Source: DRWZ01 sp964601505 (lineage in GTDB: Bacteria; Calescibacteriota; Calescibacteriia; Calescibacteriales; Calescibacteriaceae). From it: a stretch of 64,000 bases of DNA. Below the pieces are notes generated by a model that was not told the DNA's origin, made no database searches, and saw nothing but the letters and a program-made list of their open reading frames with translations. Below are positions 34,845 to 43,282 of the stretch, piece by piece (the stretch's first letter is position 1; the number at the start of each line of letters is the position of its first letter). Both the position numbers and the translations under genes were made by a program. Location: positions 1 through 64,000 of the forward strand of contig CAZRNR010000004.1 of the NCBI GenBank assembly GCA_964601505.1, read 5' to 3'.

Positions 34845-34932
34845 ATTAACTGCTGTGTCAAAAAATTTTTATCCTCTAATTACAATGCTAGAGGAAATTG
34901 ACAATTTTTGGTACATTTGACAAGTAATTAAC
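34845..34932 (-). mobile_element. Miniature inverted-repeat element, copy B, with 6-bp target duplication
   Basis: A 76-bp element (34851-34926), inverted relative to copy A. About 60 bases of its core are nearly identical to the copy at 20835-20917, with a 7-base length difference near one end. Ends are TGCTGTGTCAAA and TTTGACAAGTA. It is flanked by ATTAAC at 34845-34850 and 34927-34932. The central stem is longer here (TCCTCTA/TAGAGGA) with paired changes relative to copy A. Both copies interrupt an NTTAAN target. Confidence 0.78.
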
Positions 34933-35038
34933 TAAACAAAGTAATTCAAAATACAAGTGAAAATCCGTGAAAGCAAAATCCACAGATCAAGTATAAATAA
35001 ACTAGAGAAAATGGATCAGATGAAATATGCTAATGAAT

Positions 35039-36550
35039 TTATTCTTTCAGCTCAACAGTGTAATCCTCTACTACAGGATTCACAAAGAAGTCAAATAGCT
35101 CTCCGTTGATCTGACCACCAGGCTTTACTATATATGATTTTGCAACCCTGACATCCTTTACAGCCACACCTATCTTTCTCAATTTTTCAGCTATAGTTTT
35201 ACCCTCCGGGTCAAAAACATCTTCTTTCTTTCTAACCTGGATCTCAATAGGAAGAGAAAGAGCTTTATCAAATATGAAGTCCACGTACTGAAGCTTTACA
35301 GATTCGAGTCGTTCAGAGATAATCTGAGCTGTCTTCTTGTCTTCCTTCTCAAGCATAGAAATAAGCGCCGATTTAAAATCCGGGAATTTACCTTCAACAA
35401 CAGAAAATGATGCCCTCTGAATAATCTTATAGGCTTTTTCTCTATCATAACCAGAAAGAACCATCTCAAAAAGAGCACGGGAAGAAAGGATCATATCTTT
35501 TGAAATCTCAAGGTTCTCCCTTACCTTATTTTCATCTATCTTTAAACCCTCAAGAAGTAATTTCAACCTCATAAGAGCAAAATCTGAAAGAACACACATC
35601 TGTGGGAACAAAACCCTTTCAGCAGATGAATGAGAAATATCCCTTTCCATAAGGAGAGGAATATTTTCAAGGACAGGTATGCATGTGCTCCTTATAACGC
35701 GAGATATTCCGGTTAAATTCTCGGAGAGGACTGGATTCCTTTTGTGAGGCATCACAGAAGATCCCATTTGTTCTTCCTGGAATGGTTCCATCATCTCGCT
35801 GATTTCAGTCATCTGCGAAATTCTTATGTTCAAAGCCAACCTTTCTATAGCGGACGCCAGCAAAGAACATCCGAGAACAAACAGAGCATACCTATCTCTT
35901 GGAACGACTTGAGTTGGGACAGGTTCTGGCTTGAGACCAAATTTTGCCAAAGCATACTCCTCAACCTCAGGTGGAACAGTACTATATATACCAACTGCCC
36001 CAGAAATCTTACCAAATCGCATATTTTCCCTTGCAAATAAAAGCGTCTTCCTTACTCTACGAAACTCAGCATAATGAGATAGAAACTTCATACCTAAAGT
36101 AGTGGGTTCTGCATGCACGCCGTGGGTTCTCCCAACAGCAATAAAACTTCTGTATCTTTCACTCAAATCTTTTAACACATCTTCAACATCTTGAACCCCC
36201 TGAATAATGAAATCGCAAGACTTTAAGCATTGTATAGAGAATGCAGTATCCATTATATCAGATGATGTAACACCAAGATGGACAAAACGCCTTGCAACTT
36301 CGGAAACTTTTTTCTCAATAACTCTAACAAATGCAGTTACCTCATGCCTTGTCTTAAATTCCTCCTCCTTAACTTCCTCCGGCTTTATCTCAACTTTTTT
36401 TATCTCTTCTGGAACCTTAGGCGGAACTACTCCGAGATTTGCCCAACCCTCCAAGATTGCAGATTCTATATCTCTCCAAATCTTGTATTTTTCTTCATCC
36501 CTCCAGATCTTTAACATCCTATCACTTTTGTAGCGTGTTATCCAATCCAT
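35039..36550 (-). CDS. purB: Adenylosuccinate lyase fused to PurS
   Basis: Residues 1-425 are adenylosuccinate lyase, which acts twice in purine synthesis. Motifs are RHEVTAFV, VHLGVTSSDIMDTA, GRTHGVHAEPTTLG and the signature GSSVMPHKRNPVLSEN. The last 75 residues match PurS, the small subunit of formylglycinamidine ribonucleotide synthetase: IEIQVRKKEDVFDPEGKTIAEKLRKIG, VRVAKSYIV and FFVNPVVEDYTVEL. The two purine-pathway activities are thus joined in one chain. The ATG at 36550 is chosen because the longer frame would overlap the divergent gene at 36623 and adds no conserved sequence. purL and purQ are not in the window. Confidence 0.9.
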   Translation of the reverse strand: MDWITRYKSDRMLKIWRDEEKYKIWRDIESAILEGWANLGVVPPKVPEEIKKVEIKPEEVKEEEFKTRHEVTAFVRVIEKKVSEVARRFVHLGVTSSDIMDTAFSIQCLKSCDFIIQGVQDVEDVLKDLSERYRSFIAVGRTHGVHAEPTTLGMKFLSHYAEFRRVRKTLLFARENMRFGKISGAVGIYSTVPPEVEEYALAKFGLKPEPVPTQVVPRDRYALFVLGCSLLASAIERLALNIRISQMTEISEMMEPFQEEQMGSSVMPHKRNPVLSENLTGISRVIRSTCIPVLENIPLLMERDISHSSAERVLFPQMCVLSDFALMRLKLLLEGLKIDENKVRENLEISKDMILSSRALFEMVLSGYDREKAYKIIQRASFSVVEGKFPDFKSALISMLEKEDKKTAQIISERLESVKLQYVDFIFDKALSLPIEIQVRKKEDVFDPEGKTIAEKLRKIGVAVKDVRVAKSYIVKPGGQINGELFDFFVNPVVEDYTVELKE

Positions 36551-36622
36551 AAATAAAAAACTAAATCCAATAATTTCAACCTTTGAATATTCAAATTTTT
36601 CTCCAAAATAATATTCTGCTGA

Positions 36623-37678
36623 ATGCGTATTCTTTTGCTTTTCAATCACGGAAATGTGATTGGCGGCGGGGAAATATCATTTATAAGGTATATAAATCAT
36701 CTCTCTTCTACACGAAAAGATATAGATATTCGTGTTTTTGTTCCTCAGGAAGCACAAAACAGTTTAATAAAATTTCTCAAATTAGACGAAGAAAAAATAA
36801 TTTCGTTCAAACTACCGTCATTTAAATCAAACCCTCGTGATATAGTATTTACTACTCTGCAAATGCACAGGATCATTAAAAATTTTAAGCCACAAATTGC
36901 ACACGCAAACGGCTCACGCATAGCACTCTACATAAATCTCTCAAAAATCTTTACAGAAACAAAAACAATCTGGCATGTAAGAATTAGTCAAAAAGATTTA
37001 ATTGACCCACTGCTAATGTTTCTCTCAGATGGAATAATAGCTAACTCCCAAAAAACATTAAAAACAAGATTCAGAACAACAAAAAAAATCAGAGTAATAT
37101 ATAACGGATTTGATATAAATGAAATAAAAGAAAAGGTTAAGAAGACACCTGAAAAAAGTCAAGAAATAGTGATTAGCTCTGCTGGAAGACTTGAACCAGG
37201 GAAAGGATTTGAATACCTCCTAAACTTCACTGAAATTCTCTCGCAAAAAGAAAACATAAAAGTAGTACTAGCAGGAGAAGGTCCTATGAAAAAAATTCTA
37301 AAAAGCATACCCAAAAATCAAAAAATTCTATTTCCCGGATATATGAATATTGAAGAAATTCTTGGTATGTCCCACATAATATGCTTTCCTTCCCTTGTTG
37401 ATTCATTCGGAAATTTAGTAGTTGAGTCAATGATAGCAGGAAAACCGTGTATGGTCTCAAAATACTGCGGAGCTTCTGAAATATATCCAATAAAAGAGCT
37501 TATCTTTGATCCAAAAATCTATGAGGAATTTAAAAAAAGCTTCACCTTTGCAAAAGATAATATTGATAACTCACAAGTAAAAGAAACCCTACAAAGAGAA
37601 GCAAAAAGATATTCAATACAAGAACACTGTCAAAACACTCTGAAGTTTTACAATGATATATTGATAAAATCAAAATGA
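36623..37678 (+). CDS. GT4-family glycosyltransferase
   Basis: A GT-B fold retaining glycosyltransferase. The N-terminal acceptor domain begins MRILLLFNHGNVIGGGEISFIRYI with the glycine loop. The C-terminal donor domain has SSAGRLEPGKGFEYLLN, VVLAGEGPMKK and the E-x7-E region FPSLVDSFGNLVVESMIAGKPCMVS. 351 residues, cytoplasmic or peripheral. Sugar donor and acceptor unknown; lipopolysaccharide or exopolysaccharide assembly is likely in a diderm. Not clustered with other glycan genes. A GC-rich stem-loop follows the stop. Confidence 0.9.
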   Translation: MRILLLFNHGNVIGGGEISFIRYINHLSSTRKDIDIRVFVPQEAQNSLIKFLKLDEEKIISFKLPSFKSNPRDIVFTTLQMHRIIKNFKPQIAHANGSRIALYINLSKIFTETKTIWHVRISQKDLIDPLLMFLSDGIIANSQKTLKTRFRTTKKIRVIYNGFDINEIKEKVKKTPEKSQEIVISSAGRLEPGKGFEYLLNFTEILSQKENIKVVLAGEGPMKKILKSIPKNQKILFPGYMNIEEILGMSHIICFPSLVDSFGNLVVESMIAGKPCMVSKYCGASEIYPIKELIFDPKIYEEFKKSFTFAKDNIDNSQVKETLQREAKRYSIQEHCQNTLKFYNDILIKSK

Positions 37679-37680
37679 GC

Positions 37681-37698
37681 GGGGCCAAACAAGGCCCC
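37681..37698. terminator. Stem-loop between convergent genes
   Basis: Perfect GGGGCC/GGCCCC stem with an AAACAA loop, two bases after the glycosyltransferase stop and upstream-facing the end of the minus-strand gene at 37737. No long T-run on either side, so it is a probable but not textbook bidirectional terminator. Confidence 0.6.
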
Positions 37699-37736
37699 AA
37701 ATACTTATCTACGCTTTATCTTAATTGCATTACCTT

Positions 37737-38090
37737 TTACCTTATCTTTGAAACTATCACATAGTTTGTCTTCGTCACCTTTCCGGTCATAGGGAGAACA
37801 GCATCTGCTTCATCAGCAGCAGACTCAAGAATCTCCACATAAGCCTCCCTTTGCAATGAAGTAGCAGGATCAGTACCAGTAAAAGCAAAGATTATATCAA
37901 ATAGGAAAAAGGTCCAACCGCATTTCTGAACCTTCTTTCCTGTTATTATCTCATAATCCTTGCCAAGCTCAAGAGGTGAAAAAGCTATAGATGAAGAATA
38001 ATTAACTGCTGGGATTGATAAGTACTTAGTTGTACAACCCACCGATATAACTAAAAACTAATAGCAAAAGTGATAAAAAAACTTCTTCAT
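37737..38090 (-). pseudogene. Small lipoprotein gene with an interrupted signal peptide
   Basis: A 101-residue frame from the GTG at 38042 starts at the would-be lipid-attachment Cys (GCTTKYLS) and has no ribosome site. A proper site (AAAGGAGG) and ATG lie upstream at 38090, in frame, but a TAG at 38058-38060 breaks the frame. One extra T in a T7 run (8 T) and one G fewer in the following GGG would instead give a perfect lipoprotein signal, MKKFFLSLLLLVFSYIGGC, running into the same body. Either two homopolymer errors or two offsetting indels are present. The body (with LGKDYEIITGKKVQKCGW and ILESAADEADAVLPMTGKV) is of no family I can name. Confidence 0.6.
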
Positions 38091-38310
38091 AGCTTTATAA
38101 TACCTCCTTTATAAGCCTTTTTCCATCTGTTTTTAGGCTAGTGTCTTGAAGAGTCAAAAAACCCCCTGACCAACCTAAACCAGACTCAACAAAATTTGAG
38201 AAACTGGATTATAAATATCAAACAAAAAAACAAGAAAACTAAAACAGGCAAACAAGATAAAACATCGGTAAAATCTAAAAAACTCACCAAAAGTTTTAGA
38301 GAAATAAAAT

Positions 38311-39360
38311 ATGGACAAAATTAAAGCAACAATAATAGGTCCACGCGGGTACACAGGTGCAGAACTCATAAGGATACTTACAAACCACCCTAAAATAAAC
38401 GGGATAAACCTACTTTCGCTGCAAGAAGAAGGTGAAATATATGAGGCTCTACCCTCCTTCAGGAAATATATAGAAAATCTGACCATAAGAAAATTTTCAC
38501 CGGAAATTCTAGAAGATTCAGAGGTTATTTTTCTATGTCTTGAGCAAAACAATGCCCACAAGATCCTTGCTCAAATGATAGAAAAAGGAATAAAAAAGTT
38601 TGTGATAGATCTATCTCCTGATTTCAGATTCAAAGAAATCAGCAAGTACAAAGAAATATACAAGTTTGAACACTCCAGCCCATCGCTGTTAGAAAGAACA
38701 TCTTACGGACTGACTGAGCTTTATAGAGAAGAAATAATAAAGTCAGATATCGTAGCGAATCCCGGATGCTATCCGACTGGTTTTATTCTGGGAGTAGCTC
38801 CGCTACTTTCAATCCCAAAATATAGAGAACAAATTCAAGATTTCATAATAGATTCCAAGAGCGGAGTTACTGGTGCAGGAAGAAAAGCTTTATCACATCT
38901 TACATTAGGATACCTTTCGGAAAACATAAAAGTTTATGCTTTCACAGAACACAGGCATGTTCCAGAAATCATAGAAAAAATTAAAGAAAAATTCGGTGTT
39001 GAGAAACCAGTTTTATTTAATGCTCAGCTAATCCCAGCCAAGCGCGGCATATTGCAAACGATATGGATCAGGCTTCACTCACCCCCAGACCAGAACGAAA
39101 TTTTTTCAGCATATGAAAAATTCTCATCTGAAAACTACTTCTTTGACTTCCTTGGCGAAGAACTTCCAGATATATACTCAGTTCAAGGAACAAACTTTAT
39201 AAGAGTCGGAATGAGGATACATAAAAACTATATAATGATTGTAGCCAGCATAGATAATCTTGTAAAGGGAGCAAGTGGGCAAGCAGTTCAAAACATGAAT
39301 ATAAAATTTGGATTCGATGAAAAGGAAGGACTGAAAAATCTTCCCCCGTCAAATGTTTAA
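38311..39360 (+). CDS. argC: N-acetyl-gamma-glutamyl-phosphate reductase
   Basis: NADPH-dependent reductase of arginine synthesis. Nucleotide-binding GPRGYTGAELIRIL (10-23), catalytic Cys153 in VANPGCYPTGFILG, SGVTGAGRK, and the catalytic His region TEHRHVPEI are all present. Length 349 is normal. It stands alone between two minus-strand lipoprotein genes, and no other arg gene is in the window. The start is an ATG with a weak ribosome site. Confidence 0.95.
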   Translation: MDKIKATIIGPRGYTGAELIRILTNHPKINGINLLSLQEEGEIYEALPSFRKYIENLTIRKFSPEILEDSEVIFLCLEQNNAHKILAQMIEKGIKKFVIDLSPDFRFKEISKYKEIYKFEHSSPSLLERTSYGLTELYREEIIKSDIVANPGCYPTGFILGVAPLLSIPKYREQIQDFIIDSKSGVTGAGRKALSHLTLGYLSENIKVYAFTEHRHVPEIIEKIKEKFGVEKPVLFNAQLIPAKRGILQTIWIRLHSPPDQNEIFSAYEKFSSENYFFDFLGEELPDIYSVQGTNFIRVGMRIHKNYIMIVASIDNLVKGASGQAVQNMNIKFGFDEKEGLKNLPPSNV

Positions 39361-39365
39361 ATTTG

Positions 39366-39384
39366 GGGGGAGATAAACTCCCCC
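39366..39384. terminator. GC-rich stem-loop between convergent argC and lipoprotein gene
   Basis: GGGGGAG/CTCCCCC, seven base pairs with loop ATAAA, six bases after the argC stop and 10 bases from the convergent stop. Lacks a U-tract but is the strongest stem nearby; probably acts in both directions. Confidence 0.6.
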
Positions 39385-39394
39385 AGGAACCTAC

Positions 39395-39700
39395 CTATTC
39401 ACCTGTAACCAAAACACAATAAGTTCCAAAAAGGCCAAGTACATTTGTCATTTTATAGTCTATACTGGTTACCTTCTTTATACCAGCTTTTTTTGCTGCT
39501 TGTCCCGCACTTGCATCACCTGTAGCTATAAGCCCCAGAATATTCGTAACACATTCCTCCGCAGATTTACTACCTATCTCCTGCTGATGATCTCCCGTAT
39601 GGAAGGAAACGTTAGTGTATAAACCACCAAGAAGAGGATTAACCATACAACCTCCCAATACAAAAGAAAGCACTAATACTGATAATGCCTTCTTCATCAT
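39395..39700 (-). CDS. TRL-like family lipoprotein
   Basis: A 101-residue outer-envelope lipoprotein. The signal MMKKALSVLVLSFVLGGC ends in a perfect lipobox (LGGC, Cys18). The mature part has GGLYTNVSFHT, KSAEECVTNILGLIATGDASAGQAAKKAGIKKVTSIDYK and NVLGLFGTYCVLVTG, the TRL-like pattern ('Ge.c...iLGl.a.GDaS...Aak.aGI.kI..vD'). A strong ribosome site (GGAGGTGA) precedes the start. Function of the family is not known. Confidence 0.8.
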   Translation of the reverse strand: MMKKALSVLVLSFVLGGCMVNPLLGGLYTNVSFHTGDHQQEIGSKSAEECVTNILGLIATGDASAGQAAKKAGIKKVTSIDYKMTNVLGLFGTYCVLVTGE

Positions 39701-39996
39701 ATTGGTTCACCTCCGACTTTAATTTTTCACAAGGAAAATTTTTCATGTAATTTTCAACAAATTCTCTAAAATTTTCTCGCTTTACGAAAGCAAATATTTT
39801 TGAAATAAAAAAAATAAATAATTTACTTTGTTGAATAAATAAGTGGAGCAAAAGCTGACGTCTGAGTTTTCCGAAAAACTATAATATAACTTCACAAACC
39901 TACAAGGAAAAAAACCATTCAAATCAATCCTGTCTCCATACAAAAAACGGATAAAAATTCCCAGATAAGTGATAAAAATCTCTATATAATACCAAT

Positions 39997-41289
39997 TTAC
40001 ACATCTTTCAGCTTTCCCGAAAGAAAATCGTCATAAGCGGAAAGATCAAAATATCCATGTCCACAGAAATTGAAGATGATGATTTTTTCCTCTTTGTTTT
40101 TTTTACACTCAAGAGCTAAATCTATCACCTTCTTTATTGCATGAGCAGCTTCTGGAGCAGGTAAAAGTCCCTCAACCCTTGCAAAAGTCAAAGCTGCATC
40201 AAAAACTTCAGTTTGCTTATACGCACAAGCTTTTATCACACCCTCATTATAGAGCAAACACACAATCGGAGAATCTCCATGATAACGAAGCCCTCCAGCA
40301 TGAATCGGTGGGGGAACGAAATCATGCCCCAGAGTGTACATCTTCAAAAGTGGAGTCAGCCCTGCTGAATCTCCATAGTCATACCTATAATCTCCTTTTG
40401 TCAGAGTCGGACAGGCTTCAGGCTCAACTGCCCAAACTTCAAGGTTTTTCCTTTTTCCCTCCAATTTGTCTCTTATGAAAGGAAAAGAAAGCCCAGCAAA
40501 ATTACTCCCCCCTCCAACCGCTCCAACTATAATATCAGGATAAAGACCTATCTTCTCAAACTGCTCCTTCGCCTCAAGACCTATCACTGTCTGGTGCAAA
40601 AGAACATGGTTCAGAACACTTCCCAAAGAGTAATTTATCTCAGGAGAAGAAAGAGCATCCTCTATAGCTTCAGATATAGCTATTCCAAGACTTCCGGGAT
40701 GTTCCCTGTTAGCTTGTAAAAACTTTCTTCCCGAGTTCGTTCTATCACTTGGAGACGGGATAACCTCTGCTCCATATGTTTGCATAAGAACTCTTCTTGC
40801 TGGCTTTTGGTTGTAGCTTACTCTGACCATATATACTCTTGCTTTTAAACCAAAGAAAGCACAGGCAAAAGAAAGAGCACTTCCCCATTGTCCAGCTCCC
40901 GTTTCAGTCGTCAAAACCTTAATACCAGATATCTTATTGTAGTAAGCCTGAGCTACGGCAGTGTTTGGCTTATGACTCCCAGTCGGCGATATACTCTCAT
41001 TTTTGAAAAAGATCTTCGCCGGTGTATCAAGATATCTCTCTAACCTAACAGCTCTGTGCAAAGGAGTTGGTCTCCAAATTGAATATATCTTCAAAACTTC
41101 CTCCGGAATATCAATCCATTCCTCACCAGACATCTCTTGTTCCAAAAGAGCTGGAGGAAAAATAGCTGCTAACCTCTCCGGAGCAACGGGTTGTTTTGTC
41201 TCTGGATCAAGTGGAGGATCCAATGGACGAGGTAAAAACGGTAAAATATTAAACCACCTTCTCGGAATATTCTCTATTTCAACCTTCAT
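39997..41289 (-). CDS. trpB: Tryptophan synthase beta-like protein (TrpB2 type)
   Basis: PLP enzyme making tryptophan from indole and serine. The longer 'TrpB2' form is recognisable by the N-terminal RRWFNILPFLPRPLDPPLDPETKQPV and by RPTPLHRAVRLERYL. The PLP lysine is Lys107 in SPTGSHKPNTAVAQAYY. ETGAGQWGSALSFAC, GAVGGGSNFAGL and the C-terminal NFCGHGYFD follow. TrpB2 enzymes are common in archaea and thermophiles and usually act without TrpA. No trpA or other trp gene is nearby. Confidence 0.92.
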   Translation of the reverse strand: MKVEIENIPRRWFNILPFLPRPLDPPLDPETKQPVAPERLAAIFPPALLEQEMSGEEWIDIPEEVLKIYSIWRPTPLHRAVRLERYLDTPAKIFFKNESISPTGSHKPNTAVAQAYYNKISGIKVLTTETGAGQWGSALSFACAFFGLKARVYMVRVSYNQKPARRVLMQTYGAEVIPSPSDRTNSGRKFLQANREHPGSLGIAISEAIEDALSSPEINYSLGSVLNHVLLHQTVIGLEAKEQFEKIGLYPDIIVGAVGGGSNFAGLSFPFIRDKLEGKRKNLEVWAVEPEACPTLTKGDYRYDYGDSAGLTPLLKMYTLGHDFVPPPIHAGGLRYHGDSPIVCLLYNEGVIKACAYKQTEVFDAALTFARVEGLLPAPEAAHAIKKVIDLALECKKNKEEKIIIFNFCGHGYFDLSAYDDFLSGKLKDV

Positions 41290-41336
41290 TTACTGAATGT
41301 TTCTCCAAAAAAAACCTTTTATAAAATTTTCAAAAA

Positions 41337-42002
41337 TCAACCTAAAATAGAAGAAACAGATCTTACAAAGTCTTTCAGGATCTTTAAAATATCCTCAGAA
41401 GATCCTCTGGAATTCAAAATCCTCTTTCTCCAATCCGATTCCAATTTAAATCTACTATCCTTTGAAATCTTCTCAAGAGCCTTTTTAAGAAGATCCTGAG
41501 AAAAATCTTTATACATAAGTCTCATACAAAAAGCAGAAAGAATAGCCAAACCCTGATAAAGCTCTCTTCTATCTTTCTTCCATGCCTTTTCAAAATACTC
41601 ATGAGCAGAAGAAAAATCATCTTTCAGAAAATGATAACAACCTGCATAAAACAAAGAGACTGGTTTCCCAAGATAAGCAAAAACCTCAATTTCAATCAAA
41701 GCTCCTTTAGGGAGTGAAGAAACTCCAACAGTAGATCTTGCAGGAAGGATGTCCCGAAAAAATTCTTCCCAAACAGAATTTATATCAGAAAATCTCTCTA
41801 TCTGCGTTGTGAATATCGTCGCTTTTATCACATCATTTAATTCAAGACCTATACTTGATAATATAGCCTTTATGTTCTCAAGAGCGCTTCTGGTCTGATG
41901 AACTATATCTTTTACACCAACATCTCCAATCTGTCCAGACAAAAATACAATATCTCCTCCAAACTTGAAGAGAGAATATGGACCTACAGGCTTTGGAACC
42001 AT
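41337..42002 (-). CDS. RidA-DUF309 fusion protein
   Basis: Residues 1-112 are a Rid-family domain (enamine/imine deaminase or chaperone): PKPVGPYSLFKFGGDIVFLSGQIG, VVHQTRSALENIKAIL-like helix, DVIKATIFTTQIERFSDINSVWEEFF and the substrate-binding Arg89 in LPARSTVGVSSLPKGALIEIEVFAY. Residues 115-220 fit DUF309: LFYAGCYHFLKDDFSSAHEYFEKAWKK followed by LYQGLAILSAFCMRL, the 'fN.g.y..aHe.lE..Wr......fyqGLi' pattern. I know of no standard fusion of this pair. The RidA part is slightly short at its N-terminus. Divergent from the kinase gene at 42059. Confidence 0.78.
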   Translation of the reverse strand: MVPKPVGPYSLFKFGGDIVFLSGQIGDVGVKDIVHQTRSALENIKAILSSIGLELNDVIKATIFTTQIERFSDINSVWEEFFRDILPARSTVGVSSLPKGALIEIEVFAYLGKPVSLFYAGCYHFLKDDFSSAHEYFEKAWKKDRRELYQGLAILSAFCMRLMYKDFSQDLLKKALEKISKDSRFKLESDWRKRILNSRGSSEDILKILKDFVRSVSSILG

Positions 42003-42058
42003 AGTCTCAAATTTCTGAATTCAGCGAAAATTTCTGGTATTTTTCACAAATATGAGCT

Positions 42059-43066
42059 ATGGAAATAGATATCCCAAAAATCTCATCTGAACTATTGAAA
42101 GACATAGAAAAGATATTCAATTCCTTTGAAAAACTCAGTATAGCAGTGTTCGGTGATGTTATGTTAGATGAGTATCTTGTGGGAGACTCAAACCGAATTT
42201 CACCTGAAGCACCAGTGCCAGTAGTGAAAATAGAAAAGACTTACTACACAGCAGGAGGAGCAGCCAACACCGCTATGAATATAAAAAAACTCGGACTCTG
42301 CAGGGTTAAAATTTTTTCCATCGTCGGAGAAGATCAAACTGCAGATAGAATAGAAGAAATTATGAGAAATTCAGGAATAGAAACAAATTTCATAAGAGAA
42401 AGCAAAAGAAATACACCAAAGAAAACCAGAGTTATAGCAAGAGGACAACAAGTCTTGAGAATTGACAGCGAAAGTACTGAGAGAGCGAAAGCAGAATCCA
42501 TCTCAAAAATTCTCAAAGAATTCTATTCAGATAAATTTGATATCGTTGTTTTTTCAGATTATGCAAAAGGGAACATAACACAAGAACTAAATGATATCAT
42601 ATCAAGGTCAAAAAGTGTATGCGATCCAAAGCCACAGAACATAAGAATTTTTCACGGCGCTTACATGATACTACCGAACGAAAAAGAAGCTCGGGAAATT
42701 TTTCAATTACTATTCCCAGACTCTGCTGAAAAAATAATGATGGAAAAAATCCTGGAAAAACTCGGAGTGAAAAAAATTGTCATAACTCAAGGGGAAAAAG
42801 GAATGCTTTTCCTCTCCTCCGAGAAATTTTTTCATGTGCCAGCTCTGGCAAAAGAAGTTTATGATGTAACCGGAGCGGGAGATACAGTATCATCAGTATT
42901 CGCGTTATGTGAAGGCTCGGGACTAGAAGACGAAAAAACCTCAGTCCTCTCTTCCATTGCAGCATCTATAAAGGTTCTTCATAGAGGTACTTACACCCCG
43001 ACCAGAAAAGAGATAATCGCGGCACTAAAACAGCTACAAAATCAAAACTATACAAACAAAACCTAA
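42059..43066 (+). CDS. hldE: D-glycero-beta-D-manno-heptose-7-phosphate kinase (HldE kinase domain type)
   Basis: A PfkB/ribokinase-fold sugar kinase closest in pattern to the N-terminal half of HldE/RfaE: IAVFGDVMLDEYLVGDSNRISPEAPVPVVKIEKTYYTAGGAANTAMNIKKLG, then VCDPKP, ILPNEKEARE and the catalytic VYDVTGAGDTVSS. It phosphorylates heptose-7-phosphate for ADP-heptose of the lipopolysaccharide core. The cytidylyl/adenylyltransferase half is absent and would have to be encoded elsewhere. Another PfkB substrate cannot be excluded. Supports a diderm envelope. Confidence 0.85.
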   Translation: MEIDIPKISSELLKDIEKIFNSFEKLSIAVFGDVMLDEYLVGDSNRISPEAPVPVVKIEKTYYTAGGAANTAMNIKKLGLCRVKIFSIVGEDQTADRIEEIMRNSGIETNFIRESKRNTPKKTRVIARGQQVLRIDSESTERAKAESISKILKEFYSDKFDIVVFSDYAKGNITQELNDIISRSKSVCDPKPQNIRIFHGAYMILPNEKEAREIFQLLFPDSAEKIMMEKILEKLGVKKIVITQGEKGMLFLSSEKFFHVPALAKEVYDVTGAGDTVSSVFALCEGSGLEDEKTSVLSSIAASIKVLHRGTYTPTRKEIIAALKQLQNQNYTNKT

Positions 43067-43282
43067 TAACTTAAAATCACTAACACCAAGATAAATCTAC
43101 AAGGTAAAGATCTCCCACTTTATTGAAATATCGAATTCAAATTTCGGAAAACGAATTGAATAAAAACTACATAAAGAAAAATTAGCTTAACTTTGTTCCA
43201 TATCTCCCCATATATACATAGCGAACAGAAAATATTTTCAAATTATACCGAAAAACAAGAAACAATTCATTAAATTTGACCT

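Noticed and set aside
39639..39851. 70-codon minus-strand frame upstream of the TRL-like gene
   Set aside because: It overlaps the lipoprotein gene whose start has a strong ribosome site, and its sequence is low-complexity Phe/Lys.
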